13,855 nucleotides of DNA, taken from Acetobacteraceae bacterium (GTDB taxonomy: Bacteria > Pseudomonadota > Alphaproteobacteria > Acetobacterales > Acetobacteraceae). Below are positions 1 to 7,006 of this stretch, one piece after another. The stretch is from positions 1 through 13,855 of the forward strand of contig JADGHI010000046.1 in NCBI GenBank assembly GCA_019689515.1. Direction: 5' to 3'. Position 1 is the first letter of the stretch, and each line of letters opens with the position of its first letter. The notes beneath the pieces are model-generated. The model searched no databases and was not told the origin of the DNA. It was given only the letters and a program-made list of their open reading frames with translations. Position numbers and translations under genes: made by a program.

Positions 1-293
1 GCCTCGCCGCGCTGATCGTAGGGGTGTATTTCCGCGGGGCCGCCGCCGCTGCTGCGTCGTCGCCGCGCGATCCGGCGTTCAGGCTCGGTGAGGCGTCCTA
101 CGGGGTCTATCTCTGCTGGATCTTCGTCGAGGCGGCGCTGGTGCTGCTGCTGCGCGTGGCCGAGCCCTCCCAGCCCGCGCGGCTGGCGCTGATGGTCGTT
201 GCCCTGGGCGTGAACCTCGCGGCCGGCTGGGTCGCCTGGCGCTTCATCGAGGTGCCGGCCAATCGATGGCTTCTGGCGCGCCTGTCCGGTTGA
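1..293 (+). CDS. acyltransferase 3 family protein, C-terminal fragment
   Basis: This is the last ~97 codons of a gene whose start lies left of the window; the frame is open from base 3 to the TGA at 291-293. The GTG at 24 is internal, because coding sequence continues upstream (LAALIVGVYFRG). The visible part has a glycine turn followed by a membrane segment (LGEASYGVYLCW), a second hydrophobic segment (ARLALMVVALGVNLAAGWVAW) and an ending RFIEVPANRWL. That is the usual C-terminal pattern of OafA/acyltransferase-3 integral membrane enzymes (LGxxSYxxYL ... RFIExPxxR). These enzymes transfer acyl groups, often acetyl, onto surface glycans or lipids at the inner membrane; the catalytic His of the family lies in the missing N-terminal part. 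The neighbouring glycosyltransferases fit a glycan-modifying role. The 3' end overlaps the convergent GT39-like gene by 50 bp. Family assignment is fairly sure; the substrate is unknown. Confidence 0.72.
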   Translation, partial: LAALIVGVYFRGAAAAAASSPRDPAFRLGEASYGVYLCWIFVEAALVLLLRVAEPSQPARLALMVVALGVNLAAGWVAWRFIEVPANRWLLARLSG

Positions 294-1902
294 CCGTGTC
301 CGGCGCCGCCTGCGGCGGCCCGGTCGGGCGGCGATGCGGTCGCCGCTCGAACCTCTCGGCCACGAAGCCGCGCTGTGCGTCCCGCCAGACGGCGCCGCGG
401 TCCTCCCAGGCGAGGTCGGCGCGCAAAGCCTGCGCGGCCATCCTTACCTGGCCGACTCCATCGCGATCGGCGATGCCCAACAGCACGGCACGGTCGAAGT
501 CTGCGGCTCGCCGGGGAGCGGCCGCCGCATCGTCGTCTCGCAGGACCAGGACAGGCTGCCCGGGCGGCGCTTCCCGCAGGATGCTGCCGACGATGCCCAC
601 GCCGTCATTGCCGAAGGGCACCAGCAGCACGGTGCCGGCGCCGAGTTGCGGCGCTAGCGCAGCGAGGGCGTCGCGGTAGGGCTGCCGCGTCGCCGGGTGC
701 AGCATCATGCCCAGGGCACCCGCCGCCTGCGCCACCAGCAGGAGCCCGAGGCCCGCGCCGGCAAGGCGCGGCGCGGTGCGGGCCCAGCAGGCGGCCGCGC
801 CCGCGATCAGCGCCGCGGCGAAGGGCACGGCGAAGGCCACGTACCGGAACTCCACGGGGGTGTTGTCGAAGATCGCTCCCAGCGCGAGGAGGCCGAGTGA
901 TGGCGCGAGGAATCCCTGTATCCACAGCCAGCGCGTCCAGCCCAGGTCCCGCCAGCGCAGCGCCACCGCGATTGCCACCGCGGCTAGCAGCATCGCGAGC
1001 AGCACGCCCACCGCGGTTCGCCATGCTCCGCCCACGTACAGCGGCAAACCGCCGACCAGGTTGGCGGCGTTGCCCTGGGCAAGCAGCCGCAACATCCGCC
1101 CCAGGGCGAAGGGCTCGAACTGGCCCGCGCGGGTGCCCCGCTGGGCCAGGAAGAAGTAAAGGCTGCCGATCTGCAGGAGGAGGAAAGGGAGGGCCGCTGC
1201 CAGTGCCATCCGAATCCGGCTGGTCCGGCTCGGCGCCATCAGGACCATTGCGGTGAGCACACCGGCCGCCGGGAAGAGTGCAAGGTAGTTGGTGAAACCC
1301 GCCAACCCGCTAGCCAGTCCCGTACCCGCGGCCTGAATGGTGCCATCCATGCGCGGGCTCCCCGCGCGGCGCAGGGCCTCCAACGCCGCGAGGTTCGCGA
1401 GAGCGATGAAGAGATGCGCCAACGCGAAACCACGGGCGATGTGGCCCGTGTAGGCGAAGCCGTAGGCGAGCGCGATCATGGTGCCCGTGGCCAGGGGCGG
1501 CACGCCGGCGCGCCACGCCACCACCATCCAGATCGCGAGCGCGCCAAGGGCGAACGCGATGCTGAGGGCGCGATCCGCAATCACGCCATTGCCGGCGATC
1601 CGCCGCCAGGAGCCCAGCGCCCAGAAGTAGAGCGGCGGATGAACATCAGTCTCTCTGAGCAGAGACGCGATGGTTCCGATATTAGTATGTGAAACGAAGG
1701 GATATCGCACCTGTTTTGGAATGAAAATATCGTGGGGCCAGTCCGGACGTGCGATCCCGCTGGTGACGAAAGTGGAGTAGTTCTCATCGTATTCAGTGCT
1801 TCGGAACAATGCAGATCCGACTAGAAATGATCCTGCAAGCGCCAGTACCAGAACCGCACCGCGCCGCGGTAAGGTTTTGCCGACTGCAAGGAAGGCTGCC
1901 AT
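244..1902 (-). CDS. glycosyltransferase family 39 (PMT/ArnT-like) integral membrane protein
   Basis: The product is 552 aa from the ATG at 1902. A TTG 11 codons upstream (1935) is in frame, but the ATG is better placed before the basic stretch (KTLPRRG) and first membrane helix (~16-35). An acidic pair D39-E40 (sequence STEYDENYSTF) follows that helix, and DVHPPLYFW sits at ~86-94. Both are the hallmark of GT-C fold GT39 enzymes: the acidic residues in the first periplasmic loop are catalytic, and HPPLYY is the second conserved loop. About ten hydrophobic segments follow, then a ~130-residue soluble C-terminal region. Such enzymes move a sugar from a polyprenyl-phosphate donor onto lipid, protein or glycan on the periplasmic side. 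The 5' third (about 1640-1830) is visibly more AT-rich than its surroundings. The 3' end overlaps the convergent acyltransferase gene. Acceptor and donor cannot be named. Confidence 0.75.
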   Translation of the reverse strand: MAAFLAVGKTLPRRGAVLVLALAGSFLVGSALFRSTEYDENYSTFVTSGIARPDWPHDIFIPKQVRYPFVSHTNIGTIASLLRETDVHPPLYFWALGSWRRIAGNGVIADRALSIAFALGALAIWMVVAWRAGVPPLATGTMIALAYGFAYTGHIARGFALAHLFIALANLAALEALRRAGSPRMDGTIQAAGTGLASGLAGFTNYLALFPAAGVLTAMVLMAPSRTSRIRMALAAALPFLLLQIGSLYFFLAQRGTRAGQFEPFALGRMLRLLAQGNAANLVGGLPLYVGGAWRTAVGVLLAMLLAAVAIAVALRWRDLGWTRWLWIQGFLAPSLGLLALGAIFDNTPVEFRYVAFAVPFAAALIAGAAACWARTAPRLAGAGLGLLLVAQAAGALGMMLHPATRQPYRDALAALAPQLGAGTVLLVPFGNDGVGIVGSILREAPPGQPVLVLRDDDAAAAPRRAADFDRAVLLGIADRDGVGQVRMAAQALRADLAWEDRGAVWRDAQRGFVAERFERRPHRRPTGPPQAAPDTVNRTGAPEAIDWPAPR

Positions 1903-2277
1903 CCCGCAAACCCGTCGAGTGGCCCCGTGGATCAATCCGCTAATACTGCGGCTTGGCTATACGAGTTCCCCATTCAGGGAGATATTGCAAACATTTTGGC
2001 CCGAAGGACGCTCCAGCGAAGGGCAGGGATCGCCCGATGGGGGCCTACGCCGCGGGATCGAAGGGTGCTGCACAGGAATGCGGGCGCGCTTTCGACGTCC
2101 CGACCGTTCACACCGCACATCGTCCGGCTGGTGCCATCATGCAGCGGAAGGGCGGCCGCCGGTAAAGCCGCGCGCCACCAGCCTATCCGCTGACATGCTT
2201 GATGCCGGCGGCCACTCCGGCCGAACCGGCACGGCAGAATCGAACCTAGGCCAGCGCCCTGTCTGCCCGGCTCCGTC
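1903..2277. other. 375-bp intergenic stretch without a recognisable gene
   Basis: No translated frame here resembles a known protein. The left part (about 1936-2000) is relatively AT-rich and lies just upstream of the minus-strand GT39-like gene, so it is the natural place for that gene's promoter, but no convincing -35/-10 pair was found. The right part carries a GC-rich hairpin (2204-2230), entered separately. The gap suggests the GT39-like gene is transcribed separately from the upstream secretion operon. Confidence 0.4.
2204..2230 (-). terminator. GC-rich hairpin downstream of the GT2 gene, possible terminator
   Basis: GCCGG-CGGCC, loop ACTCC, then GGCCG-AA-CCGGC can fold into a 10-bp stem with an AA bulge. 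It lies about 48 nt past the GT2 stop codon (2278) in the direction of transcription. No T-run follows, so it is not a classical intrinsic terminator; it could be a pause or 3'-end stabilising hairpin, or a chance structure in GC-rich DNA. Confidence 0.25.
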
Positions 2278-3318
2278 TCAGCGTACGGCGCCTCCGAGCA
2301 CCTTGCCGGGTGTTGCGCCGCCCGGCTCGCCACGGCCGTTGTCCTCTCCGGCACGCCCGGCCTGCGACCCGACCAGGCCGCCGCGCACATAGCCGAGATT
2401 GTAGGCCCCGCCGCAACGGGCGCGCATCATGTGCGTCGAGCGCGCGGGGCAGGCGAGGAGGGCGGCCTGGAGCGACAGCTTCGCCAGGCGCAGCGGCAGT
2501 TGCCGCAGGTACCGGCTTCCGCCGCGCCGCCGGTCGCGCAACGCGTCCGTTGCCCCCTGCCAGTAGAGGCGGCGGAGCAGCCATTCGGGGCGCAGCCGTT
2601 CGGCCTGGATGTGGTGATGGACGACGATGGCGCCATCGTAGAACACCCGCCAGTCATGCGCCCAGAGCCGGTCGAGCACCTCCACCTCCTCCCCCGAGAG
2701 GAGGCGGCTGCCGATCCGCCCGAGCGTCGCATCGAACCCGCCGATCGCGCGCAGCGGGGCTATCGCGAAGGCCATGTTGGCGCCGTACACGGCGGCCTCG
2801 GGCGGCGTGCCGGGCTGGCCAATCTCGCCGAAGCCAGGCCATTCGACGATGGTCAGCACCCCGCGGAGCCGCGCCGGCCACCAGGGCGGCAGCGGCTCCT
2901 CCCAAACCGGCAGGATACGCCCGCCGAGCGCGGCGGCCCTCGGCGGCAGGGCGGCGATCCGCGTGAGCAGCGCCTCGGCCCAGTCCGGCTCCGGCACCGC
3001 ATCGTCATCGAGATAGGCAATCCAGCGTCCGCGCGCCTCGGCCAGGCCAAGATTGCGCGCGAGCGACAGGCCCGCTGCCTCGCTCCGGATCAGGCGGGCG
3101 CCGGCGGCCGCGGAGAGTGCCGCGATCTCCATCGCCGACAGCGGCGGGGAGGCGCTGTCCACGACGATGGTCTCGAAGCGCGCCCGGGCCGCGGCGCCCT
3201 GCCGGGCGAGCCCGTCAAGGCAAGCAGAGAGGTAACGCGGCCGCGCGTGGGTGCAGACGACCACCGAGAGCGTCGGCGGGCCGCCCACGCCATGCCCGGC
3301 CGCCGGGGCCGGCGGCAA
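2278..3318 (-). CDS. glycosyltransferase family 2 (GT-A fold)
   Basis: The product is 346 aa. The N-terminal Rossmann-like strand LSVVVCTHARPRYL (~17-30) is followed by IVVDSAS (~51-57), ARNLGLAEARG (~88-97) and the metal/nucleotide-sugar binding YLDDD (DDD at 104-106). GANMAF (~179-184) and SGEEVE (~208-213) match the acceptor/catalytic-base region of GT2 enzymes, and VVHHHI (~232-237) is a usual late motif. The C-terminal ~100 residues are basic and helical, possibly for membrane contact. It should transfer a sugar from a nucleotide donor in the cytoplasm, probably in surface-glycan assembly. The called start is a TTG only 7 nt after the stop of the 98-aa gene, implying co-transcription and perhaps coupling; an in-frame GTG at codon 11 (3288) is the alternative. 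Neither has a strong ribosome binding site. It is the last gene of the five-gene secretion operon. Family is sure; sugar and acceptor are unknown. Confidence 0.85.
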   Translation of the reverse strand: MPPAPAAGHGVGGPPTLSVVVCTHARPRYLSACLDGLARQGAAARARFETIVVDSASPPLSAMEIAALSAAAGARLIRSEAAGLSLARNLGLAEARGRWIAYLDDDAVPEPDWAEALLTRIAALPPRAAALGGRILPVWEEPLPPWWPARLRGVLTIVEWPGFGEIGQPGTPPEAAVYGANMAFAIAPLRAIGGFDATLGRIGSRLLSGEEVEVLDRLWAHDWRVFYDGAIVVHHHIQAERLRPEWLLRRLYWQGATDALRDRRRGGSRYLRQLPLRLAKLSLQAALLACPARSTHMMRARCGGAYNLGYVRGGLVGSQAGRAGEDNGRGEPGGATPGKVLGGAVR

Positions 3319-3325
3319 GGGATGG

Positions 3326-3622
3326 TCAGCTCTGGAAACGGAAGCTGCCCGGCGGCGGGGCGCCGATGGAATCGCCGCCGCCTTCGGCCGCCCCGGCTTG
3401 GCGCTGCTGCTGCGCCTCCTTCGCCCTGGCCTCGACCTGGCGCAGCAGGTTGACCATGCCGTTGGCCAGCGCCGGCAACTGGATCAGCGGCACGCAGAGC
3501 TGGCCGACCGCGATCGGCTTTCCGTCCGCGCCGCTCTGCGCGAGCGTGATGCGCGCGACGCCGTTTGTGACGGTCGCGTCGAGCATGCCGTCTGCGAACA
3601 GGGTGGTGCGGATGTCAGCCAT
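3326..3622 (-). CDS. 98-aa protein of unknown function in the type I secretion operon
   Basis: The start is ATG at 3622, preceded by GGAG about 11 nt upstream. I do not recognise a named family. The N-terminal half looks like short beta strands (TTLFADGMLDATV, GVARITLAQSG, KPIAVGQLCVPL). An amphipathic helix follows at ~51-73 (ALANGMVNLLRQVEARAKEAQQQ), and then a Gly/Pro-rich tail ending in GSFRFQS. There is no signal peptide or membrane segment, so it is probably cytoplasmic unless exported by the neighbouring ABC system. It lies 78 nt after the HlyD-type gene and 7 nt before the GT2 gene, all on the same strand, so it is a genuine operon member. It might be a regulator, a chaperone or adaptor for export, or a small cargo of the exporter. 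Codon use matches its neighbours. The reading frame is likely real; the function is open. Confidence 0.7.
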   Translation of the reverse strand: MADIRTTLFADGMLDATVTNGVARITLAQSGADGKPIAVGQLCVPLIQLPALANGMVNLLRQVEARAKEAQQQRQAGAAEGGGDSIGAPPPGSFRFQS

Positions 3623-3700
3623 GTCTCGATGCTCTCCGTCGGGTCGCTGACCCGTCGCTTGCGGTTCCCTGGTACGGCCGCCGCCGGCGTGCCGGCAAGG

Positions 3701-5203
3701 CTACTGCTCCCGGAAGGCGCGGTGGAAGCTATCCAGGATAGGCTGCACCATGTAGCGGAAGAAGCTGCGCTCGCCTATCTGGATGTAGGCCTCAACCGGC
3801 ATCCCGGGCACCAGTTGCACGTTCGGCAACCGCTCGAGCTGGTCCTGGTCTATCAAGATGTTGGCGCGGTAGTAACTCTGCCGCGTGCGGTCGTCCATCG
3901 TCACGTCCGAGGCCACATAGGTCACGCGGCCGTGCAGATAGGGGACGAGGCGCTGCTTGAAGGCCGGCAGGCGCACCTCCGTCAGGAGGCCAGGATAGAC
4001 CACGTCGATGTCGCCGGGCTGGACCATCACCTCGGCGATCAGGCGATCCTGCAACGGCGTCAGGTCCATCACGGGGTCGCCGGGGCGGACCACGGCACCG
4101 ATGGTGAAGACGCGCGAGTTGACGACGATGCCCGGCTCCGGCGCCACGATGTCCCGACGCTGCGCGACGTCCTGCGCCGCGCGCAGCCTCTCCTCGACCT
4201 CGGCGAGCCGGGTGCGGACATCGCGCAGCTCGGTCGAGACATCCTGCAGGCGCTGATCCTCGATCTGGCGGATCTGGTTGCGCGCCTCGGCGATGGCATG
4301 GTCGGCGCGGTCGATGTCGGCCTGGGCGGAGACGATGCGCGCCTCCTGCTCGGTGGCGCTGCGCTGGATCTGCAGCAGGCGCGGGCGCTGGATCAGCCCC
4401 TGGCGGACCAGCGGGCCGATGCTCGCCTCCTCCTGCCGGAAGCTCTCGAGCTGCTGACGCGCCGAGCGCAGCGTGCCCTCGGCGGCATCGCGGAGCGCAA
4501 CCTGCTGCTCGATCCGGGCCTCAAGCACACTGATCTGACTCGCGAGGCTCGTCTGCCGGGCCTCGAACAGGGCGCGCTGGCCGGCGATCGCATCGCGCGC
4601 GCGGGGGTCGTCGGCGGCGAGCAGCTCCTGCGGGAAGACGATCTCGCGCAGCCGGGCGAGCTCGGCGGAGAGCCGCGCATCTTGTGCGAGCAGCGCCCAG
4701 CGCTGGCTGCGCAGGGCCTCGAGGTTGGCGCCGGACTGGATGTCGTCGAGCCGCATCAGCACCTGGCCGCGCTCCACCCGGTCGCCGTCGCGCACCAGGA
4801 TCTCGCGGACGTAGCCGCCTTCCATGTGCTGGATGGTCCGGCGCTGGCCCTCGACCTTGATGACGCCGGGGGCGATCGCCGCCTCGGAGAGCGGGGCGAG
4901 GAGGGACCAGGCGGCGAAGCCGCCGAAGAAGAAGAGGATGGCGATGAAGCCGAACAGCGTCGGCCCGCCCGTGCGCGGCCGCGGCGCGTCGAGGATCGGG
5001 TCGAGCGGCGGCCGCGGCAGTGCCCCTGCGCCGCCCTGGAAGGCGGCGGGCAGGGCGACGCCCCGCGGTGCCACCTCCTGCCGCGCGCCGGAGGGCGCCA
5101 CCGCCGGCGGCCTGTCGGTGGCCGTCGCGGAGGACAGGGCGCCGATGGGATGCCGTTCGGCCAGGGCGGTGTCCGAAGGATTGGAGGTCGTGGTGGTGGT
5201 CAT
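3701..5203 (-). CDS. HlyD/PrsE-type type I secretion periplasmic adaptor (membrane fusion protein)
   Basis: The product is 500 aa from ATG 5203. That ATG overlaps the TGA of the ABC transporter gene (ATGA), so translation is coupled. An unusually long Thr/Pro/Ala-rich cytoplasmic N-terminus (~1-80) precedes a single membrane helix (~83-103). Next comes a biotinyl/lipoyl-like half (APGVIKVEGQRRTIQHMEGG, ~111-130; DGDRVERGQVLMRLDD, ~139-154). A long Ala/Gln/Arg/Glu-rich coiled-coil hairpin spans ~155-360, and after it come the second lipoyl half and the beta-barrel region (VMVQPGDIDVVYPGLLTEVRL). The C-terminus, VQPILDSFHRAFREQ, is typical of this family. In type I secretion systems it bridges the inner-membrane ABC protein and an outer-membrane TolC-like channel. 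The open frame continues upstream of 5203, but that extension is antisense-quality sequence inside the ABC gene. Very sure of the family; the cargo is not visible. Confidence 0.93.
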   Translation of the reverse strand: MTTTTTSNPSDTALAERHPIGALSSATATDRPPAVAPSGARQEVAPRGVALPAAFQGGAGALPRPPLDPILDAPRPRTGGPTLFGFIAILFFFGGFAAWSLLAPLSEAAIAPGVIKVEGQRRTIQHMEGGYVREILVRDGDRVERGQVLMRLDDIQSGANLEALRSQRWALLAQDARLSAELARLREIVFPQELLAADDPRARDAIAGQRALFEARQTSLASQISVLEARIEQQVALRDAAEGTLRSARQQLESFRQEEASIGPLVRQGLIQRPRLLQIQRSATEQEARIVSAQADIDRADHAIAEARNQIRQIEDQRLQDVSTELRDVRTRLAEVEERLRAAQDVAQRRDIVAPEPGIVVNSRVFTIGAVVRPGDPVMDLTPLQDRLIAEVMVQPGDIDVVYPGLLTEVRLPAFKQRLVPYLHGRVTYVASDVTMDDRTRQSYYRANILIDQDQLERLPNVQLVPGMPVEAYIQIGERSFFRYMVQPILDSFHRAFREQ

Positions 5204-6990
5204 TGTGCGGCCCTCTGGCCTTCGAGGCGCGGCGTGGCGCCGGAGGCGGCCGGGGTGGCAGCGATCTCCTGCGGGCGAGCAGGCTGCATCAGGCGCTTGA
5301 GCACCTCGACGCGCGGGCCGAACATCTCGACTGCGCCGTCGCGCAGCAGCAGCACCTTGTCCACGCCCTGCACCAGCGTCGGGCGGTGCGAAACCAGCAC
5401 CACGGTGGTGCCGCGCTGCTTGAGTTCGGCGAGGGCGCGCATCAGCCTCGCCTCGGCGTCGCCGTCGAGGTTGGAGTTCGGCTCGTCGAGGATGACGAGC
5501 TTCGGGTTGCCGAACATCGCCCGCGCCAGGCCGATGAGCTGGCGCTGGCCGCCGGAGAGATGCTGGCCGCCGTCGCCGATCTCCGTGTCGTAGCCTTGGG
5601 GCAGGCGCAGGATCATCTCGTGGCATCCGGCGAGCTTCGCGGCCGCGAACACCTCCTCGGGCTCGGCCTCGCCCATGCGGGCGATGTTGCGGAACACGGT
5701 GCCGTCGAACAGCTCCACGTCCTGCGGGAGGTAGCCGACGTGGCGGCCGAAATCCTCGCGCATCCAGGTATAGACGTCGGCGCCGTCGAGCCGGACGTTG
5801 CCCGCCGTGGGCTGCAGCGTGCCGATCAGCAGCCGGATCAGCGTGGTCTTGCCGGCCGCAGAGGGCCCGATCACGGCCAGGCTCTCGCCTGCGGCAAGCG
5901 AGAAGTTCACCCCCTTGATGATCGCCACGGGCTGGCCCGGGAAGGCGTAGGAAACCCGCTCCACCGTGAGCCGCCCCGTGGGCTCGGGCAGCGGCAGGCC
6001 AGGTGGGCGCAGACGCGGGAGGGTGAGGAAGGCGTTCAGGCGGCGGAAGCTCTGCCGCGCCTGGACGAGCTGCTTGTAGCCGCCGATCAGCTGCTCCACC
6101 GGCGCGAGGGCCCGGCCCATGATGATCGAGCCGGCGATCGAGGCGCCTGCGGTGAGCTCCTGCCGCAGCACCAGATAGGCGCCGGTGCCGAGAACGCCGA
6201 TCTGCACGGCGAGTCGCATGAACTTGGTGATCGCCAGGAGCACCGCCGCCCGGTCCGAGGCCGCGCTCATATAGGGCGCCGCCTCGCTCACCGATTCGCG
6301 CCAGCGGCTCATCACCGCCGGCAGCATGCCCATGCTGTCGATCACCTCGGCGTTGCGCACGATGGAGTCTGCCCGCCGCTGGGTTGCCATCGTCGCGGTG
6401 TTGGCCTGGCGCAGCAGGCCCGCGGTGGTGACCTCGTTGAGGATGGTCAGGGCGAACAGGAGCAGCGCGCCGAGCAGCGCGATCCAGCCCAGCGTCGGGT
6501 GCAGGGCGAAGATCACCAGGAGGTAGATCGGCACCCAGGGCACGTCGTAGAGGGCGAGCGCCCCCTGCGAACTGAGGTAGTTGCGGCAGACGGCGAGGTC
6601 GCGCAGCGCCTCCATCCGGTAGGCGCGGCCCCGGAGCTGGCTCTCCACCGCGCGGATGAAGCCTTCCGGGGCGACCTTGTGCTCCGTCCAGGCGGCGATG
6701 CGGTGCATCACCTTGGCGCGGGTGGCCTCGAGCAGGGCGAGCAGGCCGATCGCTGCGATCGCGATCAGGGTCAGGTAGAGCAGGGTGTCGATGCTGCGGG
6801 TCGAGAGCACCCGGTCGAACACCTGCATCATGTAGATCGAGACGGTGAGCTGGAGCAGGTTCACCACCCCGCTGAACAGCCCGACCGCCCAGAACTGCCG
6901 CTTGCAGGCCTGGAGCGCCGCGGCGAGCGGCGTGTCTTTCCTTTGCTCGCCGAACATGCCCGTTGGCTGGGCACGGTTGCCGAAGAACAT
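5200..6990 (-). CDS. type I secretion system permease/ATPase (PrtD/PrsD family ABC exporter)
   Basis: The product is 596 aa, the usual length for PrtD-type half-transporters that lack the N-terminal C39 peptidase domain. The transmembrane domain (~33-310) includes SIYMMQVFDRVLSTRSIDTLLYLT and VPWVPIYLLVIFALHP-like segments typical of the family. The nucleotide-binding domain (~340-570) has Walker A GPSAAGKTT (375-383), Q-loop Q423 (YLPQDVELF), signature LSGGQ (478-482), Walker B LVILDEPNS (498-506) and H-loop H535. It should dimerise in the inner membrane and drive ATP-dependent export of a polypeptide with a C-terminal signal directly across both membranes. The start at ATG 6990 is fixed by an AAAGGGGGG ribosome binding site a few bases upstream. 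The gene begins 16 nt after the 171-aa gene and overlaps the HlyD gene by 4 nt. The Ala/Pro-rich tail (~570-596) is not conserved in the family. The cargo is unknown. Confidence 0.95.
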   Translation of the reverse strand: MFFGNRAQPTGMFGEQRKDTPLAAALQACKRQFWAVGLFSGVVNLLQLTVSIYMMQVFDRVLSTRSIDTLLYLTLIAIAAIGLLALLEATRAKVMHRIAAWTEHKVAPEGFIRAVESQLRGRAYRMEALRDLAVCRNYLSSQGALALYDVPWVPIYLLVIFALHPTLGWIALLGALLLFALTILNEVTTAGLLRQANTATMATQRRADSIVRNAEVIDSMGMLPAVMSRWRESVSEAAPYMSAASDRAAVLLAITKFMRLAVQIGVLGTGAYLVLRQELTAGASIAGSIIMGRALAPVEQLIGGYKQLVQARQSFRRLNAFLTLPRLRPPGLPLPEPTGRLTVERVSYAFPGQPVAIIKGVNFSLAAGESLAVIGPSAAGKTTLIRLLIGTLQPTAGNVRLDGADVYTWMREDFGRHVGYLPQDVELFDGTVFRNIARMGEAEPEEVFAAAKLAGCHEMILRLPQGYDTEIGDGGQHLSGGQRQLIGLARAMFGNPKLVILDEPNSNLDGDAEARLMRALAELKQRGTTVVLVSHRPTLVQGVDKVLLLRDGAVEMFGPRVEVLKRLMQPARPQEIAATPAASGATPRLEGQRAAQ

Positions 6991-6994
6991 CGCC

Positions 6995-7003
6995 ACCCCC
7001 CTT
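6995..7003 (-). promoter_or_regulatory. strong ribosome binding site for the ABC exporter gene
   Basis: On the minus strand, GAAAGGGGGG lies just upstream of ATG 6990 with a spacing of about 5-6 nt. This purine-rich core fixes the start well inside a much longer open frame that runs upstream through the 171-aa gene. It falls in the 16-nt gap after that gene's TGA. Confidence 0.6.
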
Positions 7004-7006
7004 TCT

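Noticed and set aside
1974..2390. 138-codon minus-strand frame over the gap and the GT2 3' end
   Set aside because: Low-complexity translation overlapping a certain gene in another frame, with no ribosome binding site or known domain.
2310..3453. Long plus-strand frames antisense to the GT2 gene
   Set aside because: Arg/Ala-rich translations with no domain; the DDD and GEE motifs of the GT2 enzyme are on the minus strand.
3251..5593. 780-codon open frame on the plus strand
   Set aside because: It is antisense to the HlyD adaptor, the 98-aa gene and part of the ABC gene. Its His/Asp/Arg/Leu-rich translation has no domain, while the minus strand has clear family motifs. High GC makes long antisense frames common.
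5204..5626. Upstream extension of the HlyD-type frame
   Set aside because: It is Arg/Pro-rich nonsense inside the ABC gene; the ATGA overlap at 5200-5203 gives a natural start.
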